Shown: one piece after another, positions 1-8,699 of the stretch
How positions within the stretch are numbered: the stretch's first letter is position 1
Layout of the letters: every line of letters begins with the position of its first letter
From: Clostridium thermosuccinogenes
Lineage (GTDB): Bacteria > Bacillota > Clostridia > Acetivibrionales > DSM-5807
Length of the DNA: 64,000 bases
NCBI RefSeq assembly: GCF_002896855.1
Contig: NZ_CP021850.1
Coordinates: 1,699,665-1,763,664, forward strand
Direction: 5' to 3'
The notes under the pieces: model-generated
What the model was told of the DNA's origin: nothing
Database searches by the model: none
The model's input: the letters and a program-made list of their open reading frames with translations, nothing else
Program-made: the position numbers and the translations under genes

Positions 1-111
1 AAAAAAGCAGAAACAGTAGAGAAATACATAAAAATACAGAAAAAGATTGTAGAAAGGGATCAGGAAGAAAGATCAGGAAGATCCCGGCTTGTAGATATAT
101 CATTGAATTAA
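1..111 (+). CDS. C-terminal end of an unidentified protein (partial)
   Basis: The frame is open from the first base and stops at a TAA at 109-111, giving the last 36 residues of a protein that starts outside the window. The tail is rich in Lys, Glu, Gln and Arg and has no hydrophobic stretch, cysteine pair or motif that identifies it. It ends about 235 bases before the arylacetate-CoA ligase on the same strand, so it may close the preceding transcription unit. A frame this short could be open by chance, and no start or ribosome binding site can be checked. Confidence 0.4.
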   Translation, partial: KKAETVEKYIKIQKKIVERDQEERSGRSRLVDISLN

Positions 112-345
112 AAAAGTGATACTTTACGTATGCTAGTTAGCAACATATAGTGAATAACAGCCTTATTTGCTTTTGCGTGGGGCGGGAATCCCGTAATCCC
201 TAAAAGCCTTTCCTGTGGGGGGAAGATAAAGGCTTATATTATATTTATAGTGCGGCGCAAAAAGTGGCATAAAAAGCGCATTAATGCTATGCATCAATGC
301 TTTGCCTGCTCTGCACTATTGAATAATTTTAGGGAGGGCATATGT

Positions 346-1647
346 ATGCAGTGTTGGAATCCAACTTATGAATGCATGTCAAGAGAAGAAAGAGAGAAAG
401 TTCAAACTGAAAGATTGATAGAAACGGTAAAAAGGGTATATCACAATGTTCCTTTTTACAGGGACAAGATGCAGAAGGCGGGACTGGAGCCGTGTGACAT
501 CAAATCCCTGGATGATTTGAAAAAGCTTCCCTTTACTTATAAGCAGGACTTGAGAGATAATTATCCCTACGGGCTTTTTGCCGTACCCATGAGCGAAATT
601 GTAAGGATACACGCATCTTCAGGTACGACAGGGAAACAGACGGTAGTGGGATATACAAGAAGAGACCTGGATACTTGGGCTGAGGTTATGGCTAGAACCC
701 TTGTAAATGCCGGAGCGGACAAAGACTCCATTGTACAGGTGGCATATGGCTATGGCTTGTTTACCGGAGGATTTGGCGTCCACTACGGAGTAGAAAGGGT
801 AGGAGCGACTGTTATCCCGGTTTCAGGCGGTAATACTAAAAGACAGCTGCAGATAATGAAGGATTTTGGCACGACGATATTAGCCTGCACTCCTTCTTAT
901 GCCCTGTACCTGGCAGAGGAAATGGAGGAAATAGGATTAAAAAAGGAAGATCTCAAGCTCAAGTCAGGGATTTTTGGAGCGGAACCGTGGTCGGAAAGGA
1001 TGCGTGCTGAGATCGAGGAACGTTTTGGCATTACAGCTATAGATATATATGGATTGAGCGAAGTCATCGGTCCTGGTGTGGCCAGTGAATGCACATGCCG
1101 ATGTGGTTTACATATACAGGAGGATCATTTCATTCCGGAAATCATCGACCCCGATACGGAGGAAGTGCTGCCTCCGGGATCAACCGGCGAGCTGGTTTTC
1201 AGTACAATCACAAAGGAAGGCCTGCCGCTGTTGAGATACCGCACAAGGGACATATCCTCACTGAACTATGAAAAATGTGAATGCGGAAGAACCACCGTAA
1301 GGATGAAAAAGGTATCTGCAAGAAGCGATGACATGCTTATCATCAGGGGAGTCAATGTATTCCCGTCCCAGATTGAAGAAGTGCTTTTCAACATGGGTGA
1401 AACTGCACCCCATTATCTTCTGATAGTCGACAGGGTGAATAACCTCGATACTTTGGAAGTAAGGGTGGAAATGAGCCAAAGCATGTTTTCCGATGAAGTA
1501 AAGCGTATAGAAGATATTGAGCGCAAGCTGCACAAGGATATAGAAACTACCCTGGGCATCAGCGCCAGGGTTAAGCTGGTGGAACCCAAAAGTATTGAAA
1601 GAAGTGAGGGAAAAGCAAAGCGCATTATTGATAAAAGAAAAATTTAA
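346..1647 (+). CDS. paaK: Phenylacetate/arylacetate-CoA ligase (PaaK family)
   Basis: This is an AMP-forming ligase of the PaaK branch, which activates phenylacetate or a related aryl acid with ATP and CoA in the cytoplasm. The protein is 433 residues, normal for the family. It has the P-loop-like SSGTTGK near residue 90, the YGLSE motif near 240, a RYRTRD motif near 305 and the small C-terminal domain with the [12 protein letters not shown] segment. The frame is open upstream from a GTG at 250, but the ATG at 346 follows AGGGAGGG by 7 bases and begins with the family's usual MQCWNP, so it is the likely start. An ACT-domain gene follows after 12 bases. In anaerobes this pair often accompanies indolepyruvate:ferredoxin oxidoreductase; that gene is not visible here. 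The leader (112-345) holds an 8-bp hairpin (204-211 with 228-235) and the palindrome CGGGAATCCCG, neither assigned to a known riboswitch. Confidence 0.9.
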   Translation: MQCWNPTYECMSREEREKVQTERLIETVKRVYHNVPFYRDKMQKAGLEPCDIKSLDDLKKLPFTYKQDLRDNYPYGLFAVPMSEIVRIHASSGTTGKQTVVGYTRRDLDTWAEVMARTLVNAGADKDSIVQVAYGYGLFTGGFGVHYGVERVGATVIPVSGGNTKRQLQIMKDFGTTILACTPSYALYLAEEMEEIGLKKEDLKLKSGIFGAEPWSERMRAEIEERFGITAIDIYGLSEVIGPGVASECTCRCGLHIQEDHFIPEIIDPDTEEVLPPGSTGELVFSTITKEGLPLLRYRTRDISSLNYEKCECGRTTVRMKKVSARSDDMLIIRGVNVFPSQIEEVLFNMGETAPHYLLIVDRVNNLDTLEVRVEMSQSMFSDEVKRIEDIERKLHKDIETTLGISARVKLVEPKSIERSEGKAKRIIDKRKI

Positions 1648-1659
1648 GGAGGGGAAAAT

Positions 1660-2097
1660 ATGCATGTAAAGCAGATTTCCATTTTTCTCGAGAACAAATC
1701 AGGCAGACTGGCAGAGGTGACGAAGCTGCTGGGCAGCAACAACATCGACATCAGTGCTCTATCAATAGCCGACACCACGGATTACGGAGTTTTAAGGCTT
1801 ATTGTAAATAAACCTGAGGAGGCGGAGAGAATCCTTAAGGAGAATGATTTTGCAGTAAGCACGACAAACGTGATAGCTATTGCTGTTGCAGATAAACCAG
1901 GAGGCTTATCGGAGGCTTTGTGCATATTGAGGGATGCCGGCTTGGATATCGAGTACATGTATGCCTTTGTAGGGAAAGCTGTCAACGAGGCTATGGTAAT
2001 CCTAAGGGTTGATGACCCTCATACGGAAGAGGCAATAAAGCTGCTGACGGAATCAGGCATAAAGGTACTTCCCTCCAGTGATGTATATAAACTATAA
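1660..2097 (+). CDS. Tandem ACT-domain protein
   Basis: The 145-residue protein consists of two ACT modules, roughly residues 1-68 and 70-140. The first opens with KQISIFLENKSGRLAEV and the second with AIAVADKPGGLSEAL; the D/N-K-x-G-x-L pattern is the usual ACT ligand loop. Such proteins bind amino acids and act as small regulatory subunits; no catalytic domain is attached. The ATG follows AAGGAGGGG by 6 bases, and the gene starts 12 bases after the ligase stop, so the two are almost certainly co-transcribed. Clostridial genomes often place this ACT family next to an aryl-CoA ligase, which suggests it senses an aromatic amino acid or its breakdown product. The ligand is inference. Confidence 0.88.
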   Translation: MHVKQISIFLENKSGRLAEVTKLLGSNNIDISALSIADTTDYGVLRLIVNKPEEAERILKENDFAVSTTNVIAIAVADKPGGLSEALCILRDAGLDIEYMYAFVGKAVNEAMVILRVDDPHTEEAIKLLTESGIKVLPSSDVYKL

Positions 2098-2135
2098 AAA
2101 GACCGATTAAGGCTTTCACCGGATGCGATCCGGAA

Positions 2136-2196
2136 AATTCCCACAGAAGCATGGCAAAACCGGCTGGTGATCTGATGGGAATTATTTCTTTATTTT
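2136..2196 (+). terminator. Probable terminator after the ligase-ACT pair
   Basis: AATTCCCA at 2136-2143 pairs with TGGGAATT at 2176-2183 and is followed by a T-rich run (ATTTCTTTATTTTA). The 32-base loop is long for a classic terminator. A separate 6-bp hairpin with a GCG loop, CCGGAT/ATCCGG, sits just upstream at 2119-2133. Confidence 0.4.
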
Positions 2197-2300
2197 AATG
2201 GTATTAGTTTTTCAGACAAAATATTTGGGCTTGCGTATATATTATCAGAAATAAAGATTAAACTACGATATATACAATTGGCAGGGGGAATAGATTACTT

Positions 2301-2495
2301 ATGGATAGAAGATTATATCTTTCTGAAACGGATAAAAAAATCGGTGGAGTTTGTGGAGGATTGGGTGAATACTTCCGGGTAGATCCTACACTTATAAGGC
2401 TTTTGGTTGTTATTTTAACTCTTGCATCCGCCGGCACAGGCATTGTTGCGTATTTGATAGCATGGGCTATAATACCAAAGCCTCCAAGGTTTTAA
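2301..2495 (+). CDS. PspC-domain small membrane protein
   Basis: The 64-residue protein is a single PspC domain: [20 protein letters not shown], then [14 protein letters not shown], then one or two membrane segments (about residues 32-58) ending in AWAIIPKP. PspC proteins are inner-membrane components of envelope-stress responses, although the many short stand-alone versions in Firmicutes have no defined role. The ATG follows GCAGGGGGA at a short distance. The gene stands alone, with hairpins on both sides (2136-2183 and 2545-2579). Confidence 0.85.
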   Translation: MDRRLYLSETDKKIGGVCGGLGEYFRVDPTLIRLLVVILTLASAGTGIVAYLIAWAIIPKPPRF

Positions 2496-2544
2496 TGAAG
2501 ATGAAGGGTTTCAGAAATGCTGGGAAAGCATGCGATGCTAAAGA

Positions 2545-2579
2545 ATAATCAGCCATCTTATGACAAGATGGCTGATTAT
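2545..2579. terminator. Strong inverted repeat between converging genes
   Basis: A perfect 15-bp stem (2545-2559 with 2565-2579) closes a 5-base loop, ATGAC. It lies between the PspC gene and the converging lysine operon, so it probably stops transcription from both sides. No long T run follows on the plus strand; the minus strand reads into a short T stretch (GATTATTCTTT). Confidence 0.65.
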
Positions 2580-2685
2580 CTTATAAAAGACTAAAATATG
2601 ATTCGTTTTGAACAGTAAATTTAGCTCTTTGTAATGCTATAGAGCATTATTGGCATGGCGTTGACCCAAATAGTTAGCTTAAGTT

Positions 2686-3174
2686 TCAGCCTTCCTGTAA
2701 ATTTATATTGTATTCATCCTTTATGGCTTTGAGCGCCTTATCCACATCCTTCTCATCGATGAGATAGGATATATCCACTTCGGAAGTGGTTACCAGCTTT
2801 ATATCAATCCCGTTTCCGGCGAAAATGGTGAAGAGCTTCGCAGCTACTCCCGGAATATTTTTCATTTGCTCACCATAAACTGATAGCTTTGTATTCTCTG
2901 CATTTATTTCTATGAATAAACCAGGCACTATCTTCTTGAATTTGTTCAGTACGCTTATGGCTTTCACAAGGTCATCGGAAGGCAAAGTGAAAGACAGGTT
3001 GATAACGCCACGATATGGAGGCGCCTGGCTTATCATATCGATATTTATGTTCTGTTCCGCTATTGCGTTAAAAATGTCAGGTATCAGATGCATTTTGTCG
3101 GACGGTAGATTGTCAATGGTTATCAGAGCTACATTATAGTTTATTGACACATTTGTAACCGGACTTTGGGACAA
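2686..3174 (-). CDS. Stand-alone aspartokinase-type ACT protein
   Basis: About 162 residues form two ACT modules like those at the C-terminus of aspartokinase: INYNVALITIDNLPSD near the start, then NTKLSVYGEQMKNIPGVAAK in the middle and DISYLIDEKDVDKALKAI at the end. The kinase domain is absent. The frame extends to a GTG at 3183, but that codon overlaps the Shine-Dalgarno sequence AGGGAGG (3183-3189); the TTG at 3174 is spaced 8 bases from it and is the better start. It follows dapB by 25 bases as the last gene of the riboswitch-controlled asd-dapA-dapB unit. A role as a lysine or threonine sensor acting on a separate aspartokinase is inference from position and fold. Confidence 0.8.
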   Translation of the reverse strand: MSQSPVTNVSINYNVALITIDNLPSDKMHLIPDIFNAIAEQNINIDMISQAPPYRGVINLSFTLPSDDLVKAISVLNKFKKIVPGLFIEINAENTKLSVYGEQMKNIPGVAAKLFTIFAGNGIDIKLVTTSEVDISYLIDEKDVDKALKAIKDEYNINLQEG

Positions 3175-3199
3175 AGCATCCACCTCCCTAGGTTATTGC

Positions 3200-3958
3200 T
3201 TACATACTTTCTACCAGATCGTTCATGTTGTACATGCCGGGCTTTTTGGACTTGATAAAACCGGCTGCTTTAAGGGCGCCAACTCCGAAAATCTCTTTTG
3301 ACATAGCAGTATGCTTGATTTCTATTATCTCATCATTACCGGCAAATATGACGGAATGATCCCCCACAATTGTTCCACCGCGTATGGCGTGGATACCGAT
3401 TTCACTAGGGCTTCTCTTTTTCCTCCTGGAATGCCGGTCATATATATATTCACGTTTCTGCTCCAAAACCGAATTTATGGCGTCCGCAATTGCCAGTGCG
3501 GTACCGCTGGGAGCGTCAATTTTTTGATTGTGATGCATTTCTATAATCTCTATATCAAAGTTGTTTTCCAGAACTTTTGCTGCTTTTTTGACCAGGTCCA
3601 CCATCAGATTCACGCCCAGGGACATGTTTGCTGAAAAGAACACCGGAATAGAGCCGGAGGCGGCTTCCAGCGCCTTTACATTTGCCTGGGACAATCCTGT
3701 TGTTGCCATTACGAGAGCAACTTTTCGGGATACGGCAAAGTCAAGCACATCATTAAAAGCAGACGGATGAGAAAAATCAATTACGACGTCCACTTCAACA
3801 TTGCAGCTTTTCAAATCTGTAAAAACCGGATAAGGATTGCTTATTGCATCGTTTTTATCATAACCTGCTACTATTTTCAAGTTATCAAACTGTGATGACA
3901 GCCTGGTAATAACCTGGCCCATTTTTCCGTTGCATCCACTCATTAATATTCTTATCAT
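3200..3958 (-). CDS. dapB: 4-hydroxy-tetrahydrodipicolinate reductase
   Basis: DapB reduces 4-hydroxy-tetrahydrodipicolinate with NAD(P)H in lysine, diaminopimelate and dipicolinate synthesis. The 252-residue length is normal. The nucleotide-binding loop SGCNGKMGQ (residues 7-15) is at the N-terminus, and the catalytic segment EMHHNQKIDAPSGTA near residue 145 carries the conserved His pair, the Lys and the SGT that binds substrate. The spacer to dapA is about 115 bases with no terminator. The start has only a weak, distant AAGGAAG. In a spore former the same pathway supplies dipicolinate for the spore core. Confidence 0.95.
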   Translation of the reverse strand: MIRILMSGCNGKMGQVITRLSSQFDNLKIVAGYDKNDAISNPYPVFTDLKSCNVEVDVVIDFSHPSAFNDVLDFAVSRKVALVMATTGLSQANVKALEAASGSIPVFFSANMSLGVNLMVDLVKKAAKVLENNFDIEIIEMHHNQKIDAPSGTALAIADAINSVLEQKREYIYDRHSRRKKRSPSEIGIHAIRGGTIVGDHSVIFAGNDEIIEIKHTAMSKEIFGVGALKAAGFIKSKKPGMYNMNDLVESM

Positions 3959-4074
3959 TTGATATCACACTTTCTTCCTTTAATGAACGTAGTATATTAT
4001 AAAGCTTTATAGATCGTACTGCGCGAATTTCATCGATTACTGCTTTGACTAATTCTAATATATTTATTTTGTTA

Positions 4075-4956
4075 TTAGTTTATAATTCCGTAGTTTCTCA
4101 TCGCTTTTTTTAGTATTTCCAGATTTTTTTCGCTTATATCCACCAAAGGCATGCGGCATTTACCCACGTTCATGCCCATGAGATTCATTGCTGCTTTTAT
4201 CGGTATGGGACTTACTTCAACAAAGAGAGCTTTTATAAGATCGAGGACTTTAAGCTGCAGCTCCCTGCTGCCGGCAACATCGCCTTCCAGATATTTGGCT
4301 ACTATATCGTGGGTATCCTTCGGTATGATGTTAGCCATAACTGAAATAACTCCACATGCTCCATAGGCCATAAATGGAAGTATCTGTTCATCATTGCCGG
4401 AATAAATATAGAAATCTTTCCTGCAGAGATTGATTACTTCACCCACCTGGGCAAGGTTGCATTCCTTTATAGCTAAGATATTTTCAATTTCCGACAGGGC
4501 TTGGATGGTTTCAGGATTGATGTTCAAATTGGTTCTGGAAGGTACGTTATAAAGTACTATCGGGATTTTCACACTGCCGGCTATGGCCTTGAAATGCTCA
4601 TAAAGCCCTTTTTGTGTAGTTTTGTTATAATAAGGAGTTACACTTAAGATTGCATCAGCACCTGCAGCTTCAGCACGCTTGCTGAGCTCTACCGCATGCC
4701 GTGTATCGTTGCTTCCTGCACCTGCAATTACCGGTAATCTTTTGTTGACTTTTTCAACGGTAAATCTGATGGTCTCTATGTGTTCATCGTCGGGCATAGT
4801 TGAAGCTTCACCTGTAGTACCACAAATTATTATTGCATCAGTACCTTCGCTGATCTGAAATTCGATCAGCTCTTCAAGTTTTCCAAAGTCAACTCCATCA
4901 TCGGTAAATGGGGTTACTATTGCTACACCTGAACCTTTGAACAACGGTTTACGCAT
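4075..4956 (-). CDS. dapA: 4-hydroxy-tetrahydrodipicolinate synthase
   Basis: DapA condenses pyruvate with aspartate semialdehyde, the committed step to lysine and diaminopimelate. At 293 residues it is full length. The GTTGEAST loop near residue 45, the YNVPSRTNLN tyrosine motif near 137 and the IKECNLA segment with the Schiff-base lysine near 163 are all present. It lies between asd and dapB on the minus strand. A perfect 11-bp stem in the asd-dapA spacer could lower its expression relative to asd. Confidence 0.95.
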   Translation of the reverse strand: MRKPLFKGSGVAIVTPFTDDGVDFGKLEELIEFQISEGTDAIIICGTTGEASTMPDDEHIETIRFTVEKVNKRLPVIAGAGSNDTRHAVELSKRAEAAGADAILSVTPYYNKTTQKGLYEHFKAIAGSVKIPIVLYNVPSRTNLNINPETIQALSEIENILAIKECNLAQVGEVINLCRKDFYIYSGNDEQILPFMAYGACGVISVMANIIPKDTHDIVAKYLEGDVAGSRELQLKVLDLIKALFVEVSPIPIKAAMNLMGMNVGKCRMPLVDISEKNLEILKKAMRNYGIIN

Positions 4957-5045
4957 TTAGATACATCCTTTCCTCAAAAATATGTACTCGCATATCAGTT
5001 TATGCATCAACAGGCATAAACGATCATGCATGAACTTCCGTTAGT

Positions 5046-5077
5046 TAAAACAGTTGGCAGACTAAATCTGCCAACTG
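5046..5077 (-). terminator. Intercistronic hairpin between asd and dapA
   Basis: CAGTTGGCAGA at 5051-5061 pairs perfectly with TCTGCCAACTG at 5067-5077 around a 5-base loop. On the minus strand the stem is followed by TTTTAAC. With so short a U tract it may be a partial terminator or an RNA-processing/stability hairpin inside the operon. Confidence 0.5.
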
Positions 5078-5086
5078 CAATATATA

Positions 5087-6085
5087 CTATTTGCTCCACA
5101 TTTTTATCAATTCCTGTGCGATCTGAACAGCATTGGTAGCAGCGCCTTTTCTTATGTTATCGGCGACTACCCAAAGGTTAACTCCGCTTTCAACACTTTC
5201 ATCACGACGGATTCTGCCAACAAAGGTTTCATCCCTTCCGCTAGCGTTTATTGGCATAGGATAGACGTTATTTTCAGGATCATCCTGCACTACGATACCA
5301 GGAGCATTTTTCAAAACCTCTTTCAGTTCGTCAACATCAAACTGATTTTCGAACTCCACATTTATGGATTCGCTATGGCCGTTAAAAACAGGAACCCTTA
5401 CAGTTGTTGCGGTTATCCTTAAGCTCTGGTCACCCAGGATTTTCTTCGTCTCAAATACCATCTTCATTTCCTCTTTGGTATAGCCATTGGGGAGGAAAAC
5501 GTCTATATGGGGCAAAACATTGTTTGCTATCGGATGGGGGAACTTAGCCGGCGGCTTTCCCCGAAGTCCTTCCTCAAGATCCATATACCCTTTCATACCA
5601 GCGCCGGATACAGCCTGGAAGGTGGTATAGACTATCCTCTTTATTTTATACTTTTTGTGAAGCGGGTTCAAAGCCACAACCGCCTGGATAGTTGAACAAT
5701 TGGGATTGGCTATGATACCCTTGTTCCATTCTATATCCTGCGGGTTGACTTCGGGAACTACCAGAGGCACAGTGGGATCCATTCTCCATGCACTGCTGTT
5801 GTCGACAACAACACATCCCTTTGAAGCGGCTATGGGTGAGAACTTTTGACTTGTGCTGGCTCCTGCGGAGAAGAGAGCAATGTCAATCCCGCGGTCAAAA
5901 GAATTTTCCGTCAGTTCTTCCACCGTATACTCTTTTCCGTTGAAAGTTATTTTTGATCCTGCCGATCTGCTTGAAGCAAAGAAATATATATTATCAATAG
6001 GTAGATTTCTTTCTTCCAGTACCTTGATAAAAGTCCTTCCCACCATTCCGGTTGCGCCTACTACCGCCAGATTCACTTTTTTCAT
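5087..6085 (-). CDS. asd: Aspartate-semialdehyde dehydrogenase
   Basis: Asd reduces aspartyl phosphate to aspartate semialdehyde with NADPH, feeding the lysine, threonine and methionine branches. The protein is 332 residues from the chosen start. It shows the dinucleotide loop GATGMVG at the N-terminus, the catalytic cysteine in NPNCSTIQ near 130 and the GRDETFVGRIRRD segment near the C-terminus. The frame extends to a TTG at 6109, but the ATG at 6085 lies 9 bases after AAGGGGG and begins MKKVNLAVVG as in the family. It is first in the operon, about 65 bases downstream of the riboswitch terminator. Confidence 0.95.
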   Translation of the reverse strand: MKKVNLAVVGATGMVGRTFIKVLEERNLPIDNIYFFASSRSAGSKITFNGKEYTVEELTENSFDRGIDIALFSAGASTSQKFSPIAASKGCVVVDNSSAWRMDPTVPLVVPEVNPQDIEWNKGIIANPNCSTIQAVVALNPLHKKYKIKRIVYTTFQAVSGAGMKGYMDLEEGLRGKPPAKFPHPIANNVLPHIDVFLPNGYTKEEMKMVFETKKILGDQSLRITATTVRVPVFNGHSESINVEFENQFDVDELKEVLKNAPGIVVQDDPENNVYPMPINASGRDETFVGRIRRDESVESGVNLWVVADNIRKGAATNAVQIAQELIKMWSK

Positions 6086-6152
6086 ATCGAGAACCCCCTT
6101 GTTCTTCAATTTTACTTTATTATTGCTTTACACTTATAAATTAATGTAAATT

Positions 6153-6177
6153 AAAAAAGCTGGTTTGGAGTACCAGC
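6153..6177 (-). terminator. Terminator of the lysine riboswitch expression platform
   Basis: On the minus strand GCTGGT (6177-6172) pairs with ACCAGC (6164-6159) around ACTCCAA, followed at once by TTTTTT. It lies about 50 bases after the aptamer and 70 before the asd start, the layout expected for ligand-induced premature termination. Confidence 0.8.
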
Positions 6178-6228
6178 AGTTCTGTAAAAATTGTCTTGGA
6201 TCTTGTTTATGATCCTGTAAATTGAACT

Positions 6229-6393
6229 GATAGCGCTCCATCATTTTACTGATGACAATTATATGGCTATTAACCATATAACCAGGAAGGACCACAAAAG
6301 GGATGATCATCCTTCGGCGTTTGACCCTTTCCGTCAGCATCATTAAAGCCCTTTCTTTTCAGCGGACGTACTATTGAAAAACGCACCTCTATC
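6229..6393 (-). promoter_or_regulatory. Lysine riboswitch (L box)
   Basis: Read on the minus strand, the element opens with GATAGAGGTGCG (6393-6382) and closes with GAGCGCTATC (6238-6229), forming the basal P1/P2 region. The conserved internal segment ACGCCGAAGGA followed by its pairing partner TCCTTCCTGG matches the lysine aptamer core, as does the AAAGGGT stretch before it. It is followed by a terminator and then by asd-dapA-dapB-ACT, a lysine-pathway operon. When lysine is high the terminator should form and expression fall. Open frames in both directions across this region are incidental. Confidence 0.92.
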
Positions 6394-6417
6394 ATTTTTA
6401 CCATATTCATTTTATTT

Positions 6418-6446
6418 ATAATAACATCCAAAGATTCTAATGTCAA
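6418..6446 (-). promoter_or_regulatory. Sigma-A promoter of the lysine operon
   Basis: On the minus strand TTGACA (6446-6441) and TATTAT (6423-6418) are separated by exactly 17 bases. A start near 6411 would place the first riboswitch base about 18 nucleotides into the transcript. Confidence 0.8.
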
Positions 6447-6646
6447 ATGAAATTTGCTGCTTTTACAGCTATCTTTTATATTATATTTCGCATCCAGTGA
6501 TTTGATGATTGTCTCCATTGCGAAAGGTAAATTGTTACAATATTATTAAAAAATCAAAATCAGTAGGGAAAATCGATATTGCTGTCGAATAACTAACTGT
6601 TAATTTATGCAGTACTGTCTATACATAGGATAAATTGGAGGAGCTT

Positions 6647-8326
6647 ATGAAAAAACATATTAAAATAATATTTACTGTCATTTTTGTACTTAGCATCTTT
6701 ATAAATTCCGGATTTTCGGCAAGCGCCGCCATAAATGTACCAGAAAAGATAAGGATCGGATTGTACTTTACAGATAAGGCGTCCGGTATCAACACGGCTG
6801 TCTGCAGCTTTAATGTAAACGCTGCCAAAGGATTGACCATAAACTCCCTGGAGGACGGCAAGCTTGTCTTATTGTTTGAAGAAACGACAAACAATATTGT
6901 TACTATAAGAAAAGATTCCTTCTTTATTAATACAAACGGAGTGTTGACAGAATATACTCCCGGAAAGGAGCCTGCAAAGCAGGGAGAGAAGATTGGACCT
7001 TATCATGTGAGGATAGGGGGAGATTACAAAGATGCCAAGGCTGCCAGAGCTCAGGCAGACGCTTTGAAAAAGAAAGGCATAGACGCATATGTCGCATATG
7101 CAGATTGCTGGCAGGTATGGACCGGATTCTTTACCGACGAGGCAACTGCTGAAAAATATATGGCTGAAACTCTGAAACCGGCATTGGGGAATGGGGATAC
7201 CACAGTTAGCACCGTATCTCAGTCCTCAAAAAGCATTGTGGTTCAAAACAGCAAAGGGGAAGCTGCCATGGTTTATTGCAGCAGCAAAGGAGTACTGCAG
7301 ATACAACCCAGGACAGAAAATGATCCCTATTCTTTGACCATAAACAACACCAACAGCTACAGGGGGGATCTGGAAGTAAGGCGGCTGCAGGACAGCGACA
7401 TGACAGTGACAAACGTACTGCCTCTGGAGCAATACCTATATGGTGTTGTTCCGGCAGAAATACAAGCTTCGTCTCATCCTGAGGCTTTGAAAGCTCAGGC
7501 AGTGGCTGCGCGTACATACACCCTTTCTAGCTTGAACCGGCACGAAACTCTTGGGTTTGATCTGTGTTCCACCACCCATTGTCAGGTATACAAAGGCCTG
7601 AGTACCGAAGATGCCCGCTCCAACAAAGCAGTCGATGATACTGCGGGCAAAAAGGTTCTGTATAAAGGAAGTCTTGCCGAAGTGTTCTATTTCAGTTCCA
7701 GCGGAGGAAGGACTGAGGATTCAAAGAATGTATGGGGAGGAGACGTACCCTATCTGAAGAGCGTAGAGGATAAATATGAGTCCGGTGACTCATGGAAATA
7801 CAACTGGGAAGTGACCATGACCTCTCAACAAGTGAAGGATCGTATGCTGCAATTGGGCTATGACACCGGAGACATATTGAACATCGTCATAACCCAGTAT
7901 TCCGAAGCCGGGAGGGCAATAGAGATGGTGGTGCGCGGCACAAAAGGTGAAGCCGTGTTCACCAAGGCAAAATGCAGGTCTGCGTTTTCGCTGGATAGCC
8001 AGCTCTTTACCATAACCACCGACGCCGGAGTTTCGGTAAAGGGTGCCGGGAAGACCTCTCCGAAGGTACAATTGTCCGGCAGCAAGGTTATGACAGCCAA
8101 CGGAGTAAAAACCATAGGCGCAGGATCGGGCAGCGGACTGATGGTGATAGGTGCGGACAATAAATTAAAGCCTATCACTGCGGTGCCGACAACATACACA
8201 TTTACGGGCAAAGGATGGGGCCATGGCGTAGGAATGAGCCAGGAAGGAGCAAAAGGTATGGCCGAAGCCGGATTTACCTATGATGAGATTTTAAAGCATT
8301 ACTTTACCGGTGTCGATGTTGAATAA
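6647..8326 (+). CDS. SpoIID/LytB-domain protein with SPOR domain
   Basis: This exported protein of 559 residues has a signal peptide (Lys-rich start, hydrophobic residues 6-28 ending FSASAA), a SPOR-like repeat near 110-180 (GPYHVRIGGDYKDAKAARAQ) that would bind denuded peptidoglycan, and a SpoIID domain from about 230 to the end. That domain carries LPLEQYLYGVVPAEIQAS, AQAVAARTYTL and the terminal GKGWGHGVGMSQEGAKGMA. SpoIID-family enzymes are lytic transglycosylases; canonical SpoIID of engulfment is about 340 residues and lacks the extra domains. The upstream TTG at 6635 overlaps the ribosome binding site GGAGGAG (6637-6643), so ATG 6647 is the start. A terminator follows. Whether it works in sporulation or in vegetative wall remodelling is open. 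Confidence 0.9.
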   Translation: MKKHIKIIFTVIFVLSIFINSGFSASAAINVPEKIRIGLYFTDKASGINTAVCSFNVNAAKGLTINSLEDGKLVLLFEETTNNIVTIRKDSFFINTNGVLTEYTPGKEPAKQGEKIGPYHVRIGGDYKDAKAARAQADALKKKGIDAYVAYADCWQVWTGFFTDEATAEKYMAETLKPALGNGDTTVSTVSQSSKSIVVQNSKGEAAMVYCSSKGVLQIQPRTENDPYSLTINNTNSYRGDLEVRRLQDSDMTVTNVLPLEQYLYGVVPAEIQASSHPEALKAQAVAARTYTLSSLNRHETLGFDLCSTTHCQVYKGLSTEDARSNKAVDDTAGKKVLYKGSLAEVFYFSSSGGRTEDSKNVWGGDVPYLKSVEDKYESGDSWKYNWEVTMTSQQVKDRMLQLGYDTGDILNIVITQYSEAGRAIEMVVRGTKGEAVFTKAKCRSAFSLDSQLFTITTDAGVSVKGAGKTSPKVQLSGSKVMTANGVKTIGAGSGSGLMVIGADNKLKPITAVPTTYTFTGKGWGHGVGMSQEGAKGMAEAGFTYDEILKHYFTGVDVE

Positions 8327-8343
8327 AATGTAAAATTTGGCCT

Positions 8344-8378
8344 AAAATACTCTGTGAATAGTCATGGAGTATTTTTTT
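8344..8378 (+). terminator. Terminator after the SpoIID-domain gene
   Basis: AAAATACTC (8344-8352) pairs with GAGTATTTT (8367-8375), and the 3' arm continues into a run of T. It is an intrinsic terminator 18 bases after the stop codon. Confidence 0.75.
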
Positions 8379-8408
8379 GCCTTTGGCATTGTAAATGGAG
8401 CCGCTTTG

Positions 8409-8651
8409 TTGTATGATTTTGAAATGGACGAAATTGATGTAAGTTTAAATTACTCCAAATTTCGCAAAAATGTAACCCTTTACGGAATTGAAAGAGCAGG
8501 TAAAAAAGTGCGAGTTGCTTATGAGATTGATGTATTCTGTTTTGATGCGGAAAAGCAGGATCATTTCAATCAAAACGGAAAGAACCGCATGCATCATGCA
8601 GGCAACTTCATCTTCTATAAAGTAAGGTTTGCTGCTGATGATATTTTGTAA
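8409..8651 (+). CDS. Small hypothetical protein
   Basis: I do not recognise this protein. The open frame begins at an ATG at 8364, but that codon lies inside the loop of the preceding terminator and has no ribosome binding site. A TTG at 8409 lies 8 bases after GGAG (8397-8400) and gives an 80-residue soluble protein beginning MYDFEMDEIDVSLNYSKFRK and ending VRFAADDIL. It is mixed in charge, with a repeating hydrophobic pattern that suggests beta strands, and has no transmembrane segment. It lies 48 bases upstream of queA on the same strand. The protein-like composition supports a gene, but length and start are uncertain. Confidence 0.5.
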   Translation: MYDFEMDEIDVSLNYSKFRKNVTLYGIERAGKKVRVAYEIDVFCFDAEKQDHFNQNGKNRMHHAGNFIFYKVRFAADDIL

Positions 8652-8699
8652 AGGAACGAAGATTTCTTAATAAATACTTAAGGATAGCAGGGATTAATG

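Noticed and set aside
204-235. T-box or riboswitch in the leader of the arylacetate-CoA ligase gene
   Set aside because: There is an 8-bp hairpin, but no T-box core sequence, no specifier loop and no U tract.
6134-6518. Two minus-strand open frames upstream of asd
   Set aside because: They coincide with the lysine riboswitch and its terminator; codons run through conserved RNA elements.
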